From positions 186,001-250,000 of the forward strand of contig JAQTLL010000004.1 in assembly GCA_028714915.1 (NCBI GenBank): a stretch of 64,000 nt of DNA, given 5' to 3'. The notes beneath the pieces were generated by a model that saw only the letters and a list, made by a program, of their open reading frames with translations, was not told the DNA's origin and searched no databases. Origin of the DNA: Sulfuricurvum sp. (GTDB lineage: Bacteria; Campylobacterota; Campylobacteria; Campylobacterales; Sulfurimonadaceae). The position numbers were made by a program, and so were the translations under genes. Below are positions 16,323 through 25,324 of the stretch, in pieces. The stretch's first letter is position 1, and each line of letters opens with the position of its first letter.

Positions 16323-19300
16323 TTACACGTTGTAATACGTCGCGTTTGGATGATAGACAACCAGTGCGGAAGTAGACTGCTCAGGATGAATCTGAAACGT
16401 TTCAGAGAGCTCTATCCCAAACTCTTCAGGTTTTAACAAATCAAATAGCCCAGCGTTTTGTTCCAAATCAGGACATGCAGCATAGCCAAAGCTGTAGCGT
16501 GAACCTTGGTATTTGTTCATCTGCACATCACCTAGTTTTGACCCCTCTCCCTCACTTATGCCTAAATCAAGCCGTATTTGTTTGTGAGCGATTTCTGCCA
16601 ATGCTTCGGCAAGCTCAACTCCCAGACCGTGAACCAAATAATACTCGGTATATTTACCTGCATCATAGAGCGTTTTTTCGTATTCACTTATCTTTGACCC
16701 TGCACTAACACACGTGAGTCCTAAAATATCGTGTTTGTCATTGTGAAAAAAGTCACTTAATGCACGGTGAGGCTGTTTGCGCTGTCGTGGAAAATCGAAA
16801 TGATGGGTGGCTCTGCCTATAACATTTTCTAAAGGTTCGTTATTGCGATCACTTTCGCTTACCCATCCTTCGCTAGAGTCAAAAATAAGCAATGACGTAT
16901 CGTCACTGCGACAGGGCCAGTAGCCGTAAATAATAGTAGGATCAAAAAGCTGTTCATCGATGAACTGTTTTTTGAGACGCTCGTAGGCTGGCCATACGAG
17001 CTGATCGAGCTGTTTTTGGTAGGCTTCTTTGGTAAGCCCTTTGGAGTTGTAGCCCCATCGCTGTTTAAAGAGGATTTTATGGTTAATCCATTCAAAGGCG
17101 AGGTTGATATTGAAATCTTTGGCTTGAAGCACCCGTCGTCCCCAAAACGGTGGGGTAGGGATGCGAATGTTGCGTTTAGGCATTGTAAGTTCGGCAAAAG
17201 GAGGGAAAATAATCTCTTCTTTCACGGGTGCTTCATACTCATCATCGCGTACATTGCCGTGTAAATCGGTATCAAAGTTGCCCGCTTCAATACGCATCAT
17301 AGAAGTGACACCATCAAACGCATCTTTGCAGTAAAAAATCGGTCCATTGTAAAATGGTCGGCAAAAATCATCGATAAAGCTGCGGGTGAGTGCTGCACCA
17401 CCTAAGAGAATGGGGACTTCGATTCCGGCAAGCTTAAGTGCTTCGAGATTTTCTTTCATCACTTGGGTCGATTTAACGAGCAGTCCGCTCATTCCGATGG
17501 CAGAAGCATTTGAGTCTTTGAGGGCTTGAACAAATTTGTCCAAATCGACTTTGATTCCCAGATTAATAACTTTAAAACCGTTGTTAGTGAGGATGATGTC
17601 TACGAGATTTTTACCTACATCGTGCACATCCCCTTTAACCGTTCCCAGTACCAAAATCGTCTCCGTTGCTTTCTCTTTTTTCGGGAGATACGGGTTAAGA
17701 TAATCAACAGTGGTTTTCATCGTTTCGGCACTTTGGAGGACGAAGGGAAGCTGCATTTGACCTGAACCGAAGAGCTCACCTACGACTTTCATAGCATTGA
17801 TGAGAATCTCATTGACAATACGCTCAGGGGCAATAGCCTGTCTTGCATTTTCGACGAGGGGAATCATCCGCTCTTTATCTCCATCAAGTAACAGTTTGGC
17901 AATTTTTTCTTCATCATTCATTGCGAAATATGCGGCATCTTCGACAGCCGAATCGAGTGCTTCACGGCTGTCGAAATGGTTGATAAAGTTGTAAACGGCT
18001 TGCCCGTCAGGGAGTTTGTTAAAGAGCAAATCTTCACAGATTTTCAAATCTTCTTCGCTAATTTTCATCATCGGGATGATGTGTTTGACGTTGATGATAA
18101 CCGATGTTAGTCCTGCTTGAATACAGTGATGTAAAAAGACGGAGTTCAGATAGGGGCGTGCGTCCTTGTCCAAACCAAATGAGATATTGGAGAGCCCAAG
18201 CACCGCTCCCACTTCGGGATGGCGGGTCCGCAATGCTCGGATTGCCTCGATGGTTTGGATGGCAGCATCACGGTACTCTTCATCCCCGCTTCCGACGGTA
18301 AAAGTTAGAAGGTCAAAGACCAAGTCCTCAGAGTTGATGCCGTGTTTTTCAGTCGCTAGGGTGTAGATGCGTTCGGCAATTTCGAGTTTGCGTTCTACCG
18401 TTTTTGCCATCCCGATTTCATCAATGGTGAGACACACAAGGGCGGCCCCGAATTTTTTTGCCATCGCACAGATTGTATCGAATTTTTCGATTCCGTCTTC
18501 GAGGTTGACGGAGTTGATAATCGGTTTTCCTCCGATGAGCTTGAGGGCAGCTTCGAGTGCGGCGGTTTGAGTGGAGTCGGGCATCATGGGGAGATTGATT
18601 TTTTGAGAATACAATGCCATGACCGCATTCATATCTTTGGTCTCATCGCGTCCCGCGAAACCTACTGAGAGGTCAAGGACGTGCGCTCCTGCACGGACCT
18701 GTTCTTGGGCAACACTGAGCGTCCCCTCATAATCTTCGGCAAGGAGCAGTTCACGAAATGCTTTAGAACCCGTCGAATTGGAACGCTCACCGATGAGCAG
18801 GGGGGCTGGTTCTTGCATGAGGGCTGCGGTACCAAAGAGAGAGGCTAGAGCGTTTGGTTGAGAACCGCTTGGCTTTTTTGGAATAGTAGTAGAAACTTTG
18901 TCCACCAGTGCACGGATATGCTGAGGGGTTGTTCCGCAACAGCCTCCTAGAAAACTCACTCCATCAAAACTCAAAAAATCGCATTGGCGCTGGGCAAATT
19001 CATCGGGTCCCATCGGGTAGTAGGAGTATCCTCCGCGATTTTGTGGCAGTCCCGCATTGGCGTGAACAGAAATCGGTTTTCCCCACACTTGAGAAAGGGT
19101 TTTGATGTGCTTGCTGTATTGCTCAGGACCTGTACCGCAGTTGAAGCCCAGACTGATGATGTCGAAAGGTTCCATGATGGTGGCAATCGTTTGGGCATCG
19201 GTTCCGATAAGCATCGATCCTGCAAGCTCAATGGTAACGGAAACCATGATAGGTAAATCGCTCCCGCGCTCCCGATTGGCGGCATCGCACGCATGAAGTG

Positions 19301-19817
19301 CCGCTTTGATTTGAAGGGGGTCTTGGCACGTTTCTAAGAGAAAAATATCGCATCCGCCGTCAATGAGCCCCAAACAACATTCGGTATACCCCTCCAACAT
19401 CTCATCGTAGTGGATGTGTCCAAGAGAGGGGAGTTTGGTTCCCGGTCCGATGGAACCTAGGACAAAACGGGGATGTTCTGCACTCGAGAATTTGTCACAT
19501 TCGGCTTTACACACTGCGGCCCCGGCACGTGAAAGTTCATACGAGCGGTGACCGATTTGGTACTCATCCAAAACCCATTTAAAAGAGCCAAAAGTGTTGG
19601 TAGTGATAAGATCTGCACCGGCGGTGAGGTAAGCATGAAAAATATCACTCATCACTTCAGGACAGGTGACGTTTAAAAGCTCATTACACCCTTCTAATCC
19701 CTCCCATGCACTTGCTGGAATCATCGCATCGCGCTCTTGAAGCTGTGTTCCCATAGCACCATCAATGATAATGGGACGATGAGAGAGGATTTCAAAGAGC
19801 TTTTGTGTAACCGACAT
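16323..19817 (-). CDS. metH: cobalamin-dependent methionine synthase MetH
   Basis: MetH moves a methyl group from methyl-THF through cobalamin to homocysteine. All four modules are present in order: homocysteine-binding barrel with zinc ligands GGCCGTTPQ (about residue 293), pterin-binding barrel (about 335-620), B12 domain with the ligand motif DVHDVGKN (His near 731), and the activation domain to residue 1164 for SAM-dependent reactivation. Length is close to E. coli MetH (1227). Convergent with rarA, divergent from the histidine kinase. I see no SAM or cobalamin riboswitch in the 74 bases before it. Confidence 0.97.
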   Translation of the reverse strand: MSVTQKLFEILSHRPIIIDGAMGTQLQERDAMIPASAWEGLEGCNELLNVTCPEVMSDIFHAYLTAGADLITTNTFGSFKWVLDEYQIGHRSYELSRAGAAVCKAECDKFSSAEHPRFVLGSIGPGTKLPSLGHIHYDEMLEGYTECCLGLIDGGCDIFLLETCQDPLQIKAALHACDAANRERGSDLPIMVSVTIELAGSMLIGTDAQTIATIMEPFDIISLGFNCGTGPEQYSKHIKTLSQVWGKPISVHANAGLPQNRGGYSYYPMGPDEFAQRQCDFLSFDGVSFLGGCCGTTPQHIRALVDKVSTTIPKKPSGSQPNALASLFGTAALMQEPAPLLIGERSNSTGSKAFRELLLAEDYEGTLSVAQEQVRAGAHVLDLSVGFAGRDETKDMNAVMALYSQKINLPMMPDSTQTAALEAALKLIGGKPIINSVNLEDGIEKFDTICAMAKKFGAALVCLTIDEIGMAKTVERKLEIAERIYTLATEKHGINSEDLVFDLLTFTVGSGDEEYRDAAIQTIEAIRALRTRHPEVGAVLGLSNISFGLDKDARPYLNSVFLHHCIQAGLTSVIINVKHIIPMMKISEEDLKICEDLLFNKLPDGQAVYNFINHFDSREALDSAVEDAAYFAMNDEEKIAKLLLDGDKERMIPLVENARQAIAPERIVNEILINAMKVVGELFGSGQMQLPFVLQSAETMKTTVDYLNPYLPKKEKATETILVLGTVKGDVHDVGKNLVDIILTNNGFKVINLGIKVDLDKFVQALKDSNASAIGMSGLLVKSTQVMKENLEALKLAGIEVPILLGGAALTRSFIDDFCRPFYNGPIFYCKDAFDGVTSMMRIEAGNFDTDLHGNVRDDEYEAPVKEEIIFPPFAELTMPKRNIRIPTPPFWGRRVLQAKDFNINLAFEWINHKILFKQRWGYNSKGLTKEAYQKQLDQLVWPAYERLKKQFIDEQLFDPTIIYGYWPCRSDDTSLLIFDSSEGWVSESDRNNEPLENVIGRATHHFDFPRQRKQPHRALSDFFHNDKHDILGLTCVSAGSKISEYEKTLYDAGKYTEYYLVHGLGVELAEALAEIAHKQIRLDLGISEGEGSKLGDVQMNKYQGSRYSFGYAACPDLEQNAGLFDLLKPEEFGIELSETFQIHPEQSTSALVVYHPNATYYNV

Positions 19818-19912
19818 GATGAGACCTTAAGATAATATTAGTGCGATTTTACCCTAAAGGAGCATAAGAGGTTCTAAGGGACAAACTATAATTGTTTAGA
19901 TACACTTTAAAG

Positions 19913-20881
19913 ATGAAAAAGCTATTCGTATTACTTATTATTTTTACTAATTTTTTGTGGTCTCAAGAGAGATTTTTGTGTATTGAGTATACTTCAAGTG
20001 CCCCATTTTTGATAATGGCCGCTATAATCTTGGCAACTATTTTACTTAGTATTGCGTACAAAAATCGTCGGCTTGATGAACTGGTACGTCGTCGTACGGA
20101 TGAATTGGAAGCGTTTAATCAGCGTCTTCAAGATGAAATTGAAAAAGCAGTAGAAAAAAATCGTACCCAAGAGAAGATCTTGATGCAGCAAGCTAAGATG
20201 GCTGAAATTGGATCTATGGTTGAATCAATTGCCCATCAGTGGAGACAGCCGCTTAATATTTTGGGGCTCTCCATGACAAAACTAAGTCTGAGTTGTAGTT
20301 TTGATAAAATAGAGGATACTGCAAAAACTATAGAAATTGTTGAACATCAAATACAATATATGTCACAGACAATTGATGATTTTAGGAACTTTTTCAAACA
20401 AGACCGTGTTCAAAGCAAGGTGAATATTAATCATATTATTGGTGAAGTGGAGGCTTTGCTTGGACCATTATTGCTGCGTAAAAAAATTACTCTTCTTCAA
20501 GACATTGATCCTTCTATAACGGTTTTGGTCTATCCCAATGAGCTTAAGCAAGTGTTGATTAATATTGTCAATAATGCACGTGAAGCAATTGAGCAAAGTA
20601 AGAGTGAAAAGAAGCAAATTCGCATAACGTGTGAAAATGACAGCCGCTTTTGTACTATTTCGATTGAAGACAGTGGCGGAGGGGTTCCATTACCCATTAT
20701 CGATAAAATATTTGATCCCTATTTTACAACGAAATTTGAGTCACAGGGGACAGGAATTGGATTGTATATGGCGAAGATGATTGTAGAAAAACATTTTTTA
20801 GGAAAATTGAGTGTGTATAATACGGTGAGGGGGGCGTGCTTCGAGATCCGCCTTAACCATTCAAATGAGAGGCTGCCTTAG
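19913..20881 (+). CDS. sensor histidine kinase with a minimal sensor region, 322 aa
   Basis: The protein starts with a classical signal peptide (MKKLFVLLIIFTNFLWSQ), then only some 15 residues, a membrane helix (about 28-45), a coiled coil (50-90), the H-box AHQWRQPLN (His near 107), and an ATPase domain with DSGGGVPL and GTGIGLYMAK. The AHQWRQP H-box is typical of kinases in this phylum. There is no room for a periplasmic sensor domain, so it looks like a kinase that lost its sensor or senses within the membrane. No response regulator gene is adjacent. A TTG at 19892 would add 7 residues; I prefer the ATG because the signal peptide then has the usual form. Confidence 0.85.
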   Translation: MKKLFVLLIIFTNFLWSQERFLCIEYTSSAPFLIMAAIILATILLSIAYKNRRLDELVRRRTDELEAFNQRLQDEIEKAVEKNRTQEKILMQQAKMAEIGSMVESIAHQWRQPLNILGLSMTKLSLSCSFDKIEDTAKTIEIVEHQIQYMSQTIDDFRNFFKQDRVQSKVNINHIIGEVEALLGPLLLRKKITLLQDIDPSITVLVYPNELKQVLINIVNNAREAIEQSKSEKKQIRITCENDSRFCTISIEDSGGGVPLPIIDKIFDPYFTTKFESQGTGIGLYMAKMIVEKHFLGKLSVYNTVRGACFEIRLNHSNERLP

Positions 20882-20958
20882 CCAACCATCCAGTTTACAT
20901 GTGTAGAATGACGTAATTTTTTAAGCATTGCTTTTTCTAATGAGCTTATTTTTTCCAT
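20878..20958 (-). CDS. possible small protein, 26 aa
   Basis: On the minus strand an ATG at 20958 is preceded by a strong AAGGGGGA site with good spacing and opens a 26-codon frame (MEKISSLEKAMLKKLRHSTH, then six more residues). It is basic and likely helical. Its end overlaps the stop of the histidine kinase, and it faces away from msrA. The ribosome binding site is the main support; no family is recognised and the frame is too short for other tests. Confidence 0.4.
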   Translation of the reverse strand: MEKISSLEKAMLKKLRHSTHVNWMVG

Positions 20959-21047
20959 AGTAGTTTCCCCCTTATTTTATTTTTGAAAGTATATGACGGG
21001 ATCATTACTGTAGAGTTACGTAAAATTTAACAGCCAAAGGAAGCAGT

Positions 21048-21581
21048 ATGGCAACCCTAGAAAAAGCCTTGTTGGGTGGTGGATGTTTTTGGTGTATAGA
21101 GGCCGTGTATAACCGCGTTAAGGGAGTCGAGCACGTCCTTAGCGGTTATGCAGGAGGAGCACGCCCTAATCCAGGCTATGAGCAGGTATGTACGGGAGTC
21201 AGTGGACACGCTGAGGTGATTGAAGTGACTTTTGATACCGAGGTTATAAGTTATGAAGAAATCTTAGATATTTTTTGGGCTATTCATGACCCGACCACCC
21301 TGAATGCTCAAGGGGCTGATCGTGGGACACAATACCGTTCTGTCATTTATTACTATAACGAAGAACAAAAAGCAAAAGCTCTTGCCTCCATTGCACAGGC
21401 ACAAAAGAACTTTGAGGATAAAATTGTGACCGAACTCTCCAGTGCTCCACTGTTTTTTAAAGCGGAAGCGTATCATCAAAATTATTACAATGACCATCCG
21501 ACACAAGGGTATTGTTACGCAGTAATTGCACCAAAAATAGAGAAGTTTATGAAAAAGTTCGGGGATAAAGTCAAAAAGTAA
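21048..21581 (+). CDS. msrA: peptide methionine sulfoxide reductase MsrA
   Basis: MsrA reduces methionine-S-sulfoxide in oxidised proteins. The catalytic motif GGCFWCIEAVY is near the start (Cys13), followed by the SGYAGG and GHAEVIEVTFD signatures and the H-DPTTLNAQGAD-GTQYRS block. Length 177 fits single-domain MsrA; there is no MsrB fusion. The ribosome binding site AAAGGA is about 7 bases before the ATG. It ends at a strong hairpin shared with the convergent OmpA-family gene. Confidence 0.96.
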   Translation: MATLEKALLGGGCFWCIEAVYNRVKGVEHVLSGYAGGARPNPGYEQVCTGVSGHAEVIEVTFDTEVISYEEILDIFWAIHDPTTLNAQGADRGTQYRSVIYYYNEEQKAKALASIAQAQKNFEDKIVTELSSAPLFFKAEAYHQNYYNDHPTQGYCYAVIAPKIEKFMKKFGDKVKK

Positions 21582-21590
21582 GAGATTTAT

Positions 21591-21612
21591 AATTCCCCTT
21601 ATGGGGGGAATT
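21591..21612. terminator. hairpin between convergent msrA and ompA-family genes
   Basis: AATTCCCC (21591-21598) pairs with GGGGAATT (21605-21612) over a 6-base loop. The stem is 8 bp with 4 GC pairs. It lies 9 bases after the msrA stop and 20 bases from the end of the opposite gene, so it probably ends transcription both ways. The T-runs are weak. Confidence 0.6.
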
Positions 21613-21632
21613 GGTATCAAGAGAGGTAAAGC

Positions 21633-22763
21633 TTATTTACAAAGCTCTACTTCGATACGTCGGTTTTCTGCACGACCGGCTTTTGTTTTATTGGAAGCGA
21701 TAGGCATTTTCTCACCTTCACCTGCCGCAGTCAAGTGATCCGCTGCAACACCATCTTTGATAAGCATATCTCTTACGATACCAGCACGTTTTTCAGAGAG
21801 TTTTTGGTTATATGCATCTGAAGCAGTAGAATCAGTATGTCCAACAATCGCTGCTTTATACGCAGGGCTGTCTTTTAGGAATGCTGCAAATGTGTTAACT
21901 TTTGCAGTACCTTCTTTATCCACTTTATTGGAATTGGTTGCAAAATTCAAGTGAAGGGTTGCTTTAACCGGACATCCGTCTACGTCTACTTTGAATCCTG
22001 CAGGGGTATTTGGACATTTGTCAGCCGGATCAAATACACCGTCTTTGTCGCTATCGATCGGAGCAGCAATGACAGGTACCGGTTTTGGTGCTTCTGCTAC
22101 AACGACAGGTGCTGGTTTTGGCTTTTCTGCTACTACGGCAGCAACAACCGGAGCTGTAACTGCTGCAACCACTGGAGCTGCTTTTTCATCAAAGTTAAAT
22201 GTCAAACCAGCCAATGCGGCAACATTATGAACTTCACCATTACTGCCATTCGTATTTCCGTTATTATTCATTTTGTACATATACAAACCCTCAAGTTTGA
22301 GAGCAATGTGTTTTGTCAAATCAGTTTTAAGCCCCATTCCGGCATCAAGAACAAGTCCGTCAAAGTCACTTGGATGAGTATTTGTGTACCATTGATAACC
22401 CAAACCTGCTTTTGCAAAAGGGGTAAATGCAGTTGTAGTATCCAGCTCATATACACCGTTTAGCATCGTTGTTAACACACCAGTGTATTCTCCATTAGTA
22501 TTAACAACTGACTGATTGACAGTGTCGCGTCCATAAAGGATCGAAAGTTCTGGTTTGATAAGGTCAGAAACATTATCCATTTGCAATTCAACACCATAAA
22601 CAGCATGGTTTTCAACACCACCCATAGCACCGTTTTCTTGAAGACCTGTTTCCTTTGCAGTACTGTTCCACATGTAACCTGCAACCGGTGTTACTTCGTA
22701 GTTAAAATCACTTGCGCTCACTAAAGTGGCTGCAAGCAAGGCAGAAAGAGTAATTTTTTTCAT
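21633..22763 (-). CDS. OmpA-family outer membrane protein, 376 aa
   Basis: A signal peptide (MKKITLSALLAATLVSAS) precedes an OmpA-type beta-barrel (about 20-200), a Pro/Ala/Val-rich linker (about 205-245), one thrombospondin type-3 calcium-binding repeat (DSDKDGVFDPADKCPNTPAG) and a C-terminal OmpA peptidoglycan-binding domain with GHTDSTASDAYN and RRIEVELCK. This order is typical of OprF-like major porins that tie the outer membrane to the cell wall. AAGGAG lies before the ATG. The gene is single, flanked by the flavoprotein gene on the other strand. Confidence 0.92.
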   Translation of the reverse strand: MKKITLSALLAATLVSASDFNYEVTPVAGYMWNSTAKETGLQENGAMGGVENHAVYGVELQMDNVSDLIKPELSILYGRDTVNQSVVNTNGEYTGVLTTMLNGVYELDTTTAFTPFAKAGLGYQWYTNTHPSDFDGLVLDAGMGLKTDLTKHIALKLEGLYMYKMNNNGNTNGSNGEVHNVAALAGLTFNFDEKAAPVVAAVTAPVVAAVVAEKPKPAPVVVAEAPKPVPVIAAPIDSDKDGVFDPADKCPNTPAGFKVDVDGCPVKATLHLNFATNSNKVDKEGTAKVNTFAAFLKDSPAYKAAIVGHTDSTASDAYNQKLSEKRAGIVRDMLIKDGVAADHLTAAGEGEKMPIASNKTKAGRAENRRIEVELCK

Positions 22764-22904
22764 GGAATGTCTCCTTAAGACGAATAAATGTGTAATAAAA
22801 TATTATTATCACATAAATGTAATTAGATTGTGGTCAAATATTTACATTAAATCAAATTTTATCTCTCTTTGTGATAGAGTATAAATAAAAATTTAGGAGC
22901 GGGG

Positions 22905-23855
22905 ATGGAGGATGTATACGAGTTGGCTATTATAGGTGCAGGTCCAGCGGGGATTGCAACGGCAATAGAAAGTTATGCATTGGGTATGCGCAGGATCGTT
23001 TTGCTCGAAAAAGATGAAAACCATAACGCTACCATTCGAAAGTTTTACAAAGACAATAAACGGGTAGATAAGGATTGGAAAGGACAGAAAGTCGAGCTGG
23101 ACGGAACGATCTATTTTATGGACGGGACCAAAGAGAGTACGCTCGATTTTTTCGATCAGTTGCTCGATCACGAATCACTGGAACTGCGTACCCATACTGA
23201 GGTGCAAAAGATACTCAAAAGAGAAAATGATTTTGAAGTTTTTATTGCCGGAGGAAGTATTTGTGCGAAGCATGTTGTCGTGACGATCGGACGGATGGGC
23301 AAGCCTAATAAACCTGAGTATAAAATCCCTCCAAGTGTTAAAAATCAAGTTCATTTTACACTTGATGCCTGTAGTTCCGGGGAAAAGGTCATGGTGATTG
23401 GAGGAGGTGATTCGGCGATTGAATATGCTGTTGATTTGTGTGATAAAAATGAAGTAAGTATTTGCTATCGCCGCGGAACGTTTCGCAGGGCTAATCCGAT
23501 TAATCAGTCTGATATAGAAAGAGTAGTTGGCAATGGGTCGGTTCGGGCATTGCTTAATACTGAAATAAGTGAGATTGAGAGTGAGAGTGGGAAGGTAAAG
23601 GTATTTTTTAGCGATGGGACATCCGATGTCTTTGATCGTCTTGTGTATGCTATTGGAGGGACGACTCCAAGCGGATTTTTGCAAAGCAGCGGTATTCGTG
23701 AGGAAGATGGGAAGCCTGTCCATGATGAGAATTACGAAACAAATATTGAAGGGCTTTTTGTCGCAGGAGATATTACCCAAGAATCAGGCGGTTCGATTGC
23801 GTTAGGGTTAAACCATGGATTTGCGATTGCAAACCATATTATTAAAAATAAATAG
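22905..23855 (+). CDS. FAD/NAD(P)-dependent oxidoreductase, thioredoxin-reductase-like
   Basis: Two Rossmann motifs are clear: IIGAGPAGIATAIE at the start for FAD and VIGGGDSAIEYA (about residue 165) for NAD(P)H, with the closing FAD motif GLFVAGDIT-ESGGSIALGLNHG. There is no CxxC redox pair, so it is not a classical thioredoxin reductase; it is closer to YpdA-type or ferredoxin/thiol reductases. Substrate unknown. Length 316. A REP-like element follows directly after the stop. Confidence 0.85.
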   Translation: MEDVYELAIIGAGPAGIATAIESYALGMRRIVLLEKDENHNATIRKFYKDNKRVDKDWKGQKVELDGTIYFMDGTKESTLDFFDQLLDHESLELRTHTEVQKILKRENDFEVFIAGGSICAKHVVVTIGRMGKPNKPEYKIPPSVKNQVHFTLDACSSGEKVMVIGGGDSAIEYAVDLCDKNEVSICYRRGTFRRANPINQSDIERVVGNGSVRALLNTEISEIESESGKVKVFFSDGTSDVFDRLVYAIGGTTPSGFLQSSGIREEDGKPVHDENYETNIEGLFVAGDITQESGGSIALGLNHGFAIANHIIKNK

Positions 23856-23871
23856 CCCTGCCGTCATTCCC

Positions 23872-23936
23872 GCGAAGGCGGGAATCCAGCTTTTTATTTA
23901 TGGAGATGGATCCCCGTGTCAAGCACGAGGATGACG
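23872..23936 (+). repeat. REP-like palindromic element, copy 2
   Basis: The 65-base element starts CGTCATTCCCGCG and ends CACGAGGATGACG, near-inverted ends. It holds one hairpin CCCGC-GAAG-GCGGG and another around TCAAG. It shares the outer ends and the right half, including GGATCCC and GTGTCAAGCACG, with the reverse complement of copy 1 at 16243-16314. It lies between convergent genes. Confidence 0.75.
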
Positions 23937-23954
23937 AACGTATGACGCTTAATT

Positions 23955-24806
23955 TTATCTATCTTCTGGAGTGAGGGCGATTTCAAAACCCATTTTTTGA
24001 AGCATCTCTAAATCGGTATGGGCTTCGCGTCCGGCGGTTGTGAGATAGTTTCCCAAAACAATACTGTTGGCACCTGCTTCAAAAATCTCATTTTGACGTT
24101 CACGAAAAGTGATTTCACGTCCCCCCGCAATCATAATCCGAGCTACATTGTCTAAAATAGAGCGTGACAGACGGATAAGATCCAGTGATTCATCAATGGT
24201 CAGAGGATTTGGATTGAGTGGCAATGCGGGATTGTGATGATAAAAATTAAGGGGTACAGAGACAGGGTTAAGTGCTTTAAGAGAATGGAGCATACTGAGA
24301 CGATCCTCTTGCGTCTCTCCCATCCCAAATATCCCTCCGCTGATGAGTTTCAAACCCACTGAATGAACCTTTTCACATGTCTCATAGCGCTCATCCCATG
24401 GATGGGTAGTACAGATTTGCGGATAAAACTCACGACTTGTTTCGAGGTTATGGTTGTAAGCATGAATCCCTGATTTTTGCAGTTCTTGCAGTTGCTCGAT
24501 ACTCGCGGTTCCATTGCAGGCGATGAGGCGAAGCCGTGGGACTTCACGGCGCAAGGTTGTGGCAATGGTACAAACAAAGTCGAGGGTTTTATCGTCCAGC
24601 CCTTTTTGTGCCGTGACCAGACAAAATCCCAGTGCCCCGAGTGATTCAAGACGACGCGCTTCGTCTACTATTTGCTCCATCGGTTTTTGCTTGTAGCGTT
24701 CTATATCAGCTTTGTATTTGACGCTTTGAGAGCAGAATTTGCAATCTTCATTACATGTACCGCTGTTGATGTTACAGATAGAGCAGAGGAATATTTTTTG
24801 GGTCAT
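23955..24806 (-). CDS. bioB: biotin synthase BioB
   Basis: BioB inserts sulfur into dethiobiotin by radical SAM chemistry. Cys18, Cys22 and Cys25 (CNEDCKFC) bind the 4Fe-4S cluster with SAM. Later cysteines in GFCLVTA and IACNGT fit the 2Fe-2S site. The protein is 283 residues, shorter than E. coli BioB (346), as is usual in this phylum. The start overlaps the end of the phosphodiesterase gene by 4 bases, and topA is coupled upstream, so topA-yfcE-bioB form one transcript. Confidence 0.93.
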   Translation of the reverse strand: MTQKIFLCSICNINSGTCNEDCKFCSQSVKYKADIERYKQKPMEQIVDEARRLESLGALGFCLVTAQKGLDDKTLDFVCTIATTLRREVPRLRLIACNGTASIEQLQELQKSGIHAYNHNLETSREFYPQICTTHPWDERYETCEKVHSVGLKLISGGIFGMGETQEDRLSMLHSLKALNPVSVPLNFYHHNPALPLNPNPLTIDESLDLIRLSRSILDNVARIMIAGGREITFRERQNEIFEAGANSIVLGNYLTTAGREAHTDLEMLQKMGFEIALTPEDR

Positions 24807-25324
24807 TTTTTTGATCTTTCAAAGGTATAGTGTCTCTCTTCGAAGTTTTCACTTCCGATAGCTCTGAAATAGTGTGTCACGGTAAAAGTGGTATCGGTAA
24901 TTTCAAGCATAGCGCAACTGGAAAATGGTTTATCACGAGCACACGCTTCCCCTGGATTTAAAAAAAGTGTTTTATTTTTAAAATCGCACTCAAAAACATG
25001 AGTATGACCAAAAATAACCACTTCCGCATCGGCATTCATATAAAACGGTAAGTGCATAAGTTTGCATTTTGCACCTGAGAGAGTAAAATAGTGTGGCTCT
25101 TGGACAAGGTTGTATTTATCGTGAACTTCATGCAAGTGGGCATCATTGTTGCCATACACCGCCATGTATCGTAATCCACTGGCTTTGAGCTGTTCTAACA
25201 TTTCAGGTTTGACAATGTCACCCCCATGGATGAGAAATTCTGCTCCCTTGGCTTTGAGGTGGTTAATTACTTTTTGAGAACGCCCTACTTTTGAATGGGT
25301 GTCAGACAAAAGACCGATTTTCAT
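24803..25324 (-). CDS. YfcE/MJ0936-type metallophosphodiesterase
   Basis: A short calcineurin-like phosphoesterase of 173 residues with all metal motifs: LLSDTHS at the start, IHGGDIV, YGNNDA and FGHTHVF. Two metal ions are expected. Members hydrolyse small phosphodiesters; the natural substrate is unknown. It overlaps topA by 4 bases upstream and bioB by 4 bases downstream, so all three are translationally coupled. Confidence 0.9.
   Translation of the reverse strand: MKIGLLSDTHSKVGRSQKVINHLKAKGAEFLIHGGDIVKPEMLEQLKASGLRYMAVYGNNDAHLHEVHDKYNLVQEPHYFTLSGAKCKLMHLPFYMNADAEVVIFGHTHVFECDFKNKTLFLNPGEACARDKPFSSCAMLEITDTTFTVTHYFRAIGSENFEERHYTFERSKK

Noticed and set aside
21951..22463. Antisense frame of 170 codons in the OmpA-family gene
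   Set aside because: Cys- and Trp-rich nonsense translation, no start signal, fully inside a clear gene on the other strand.
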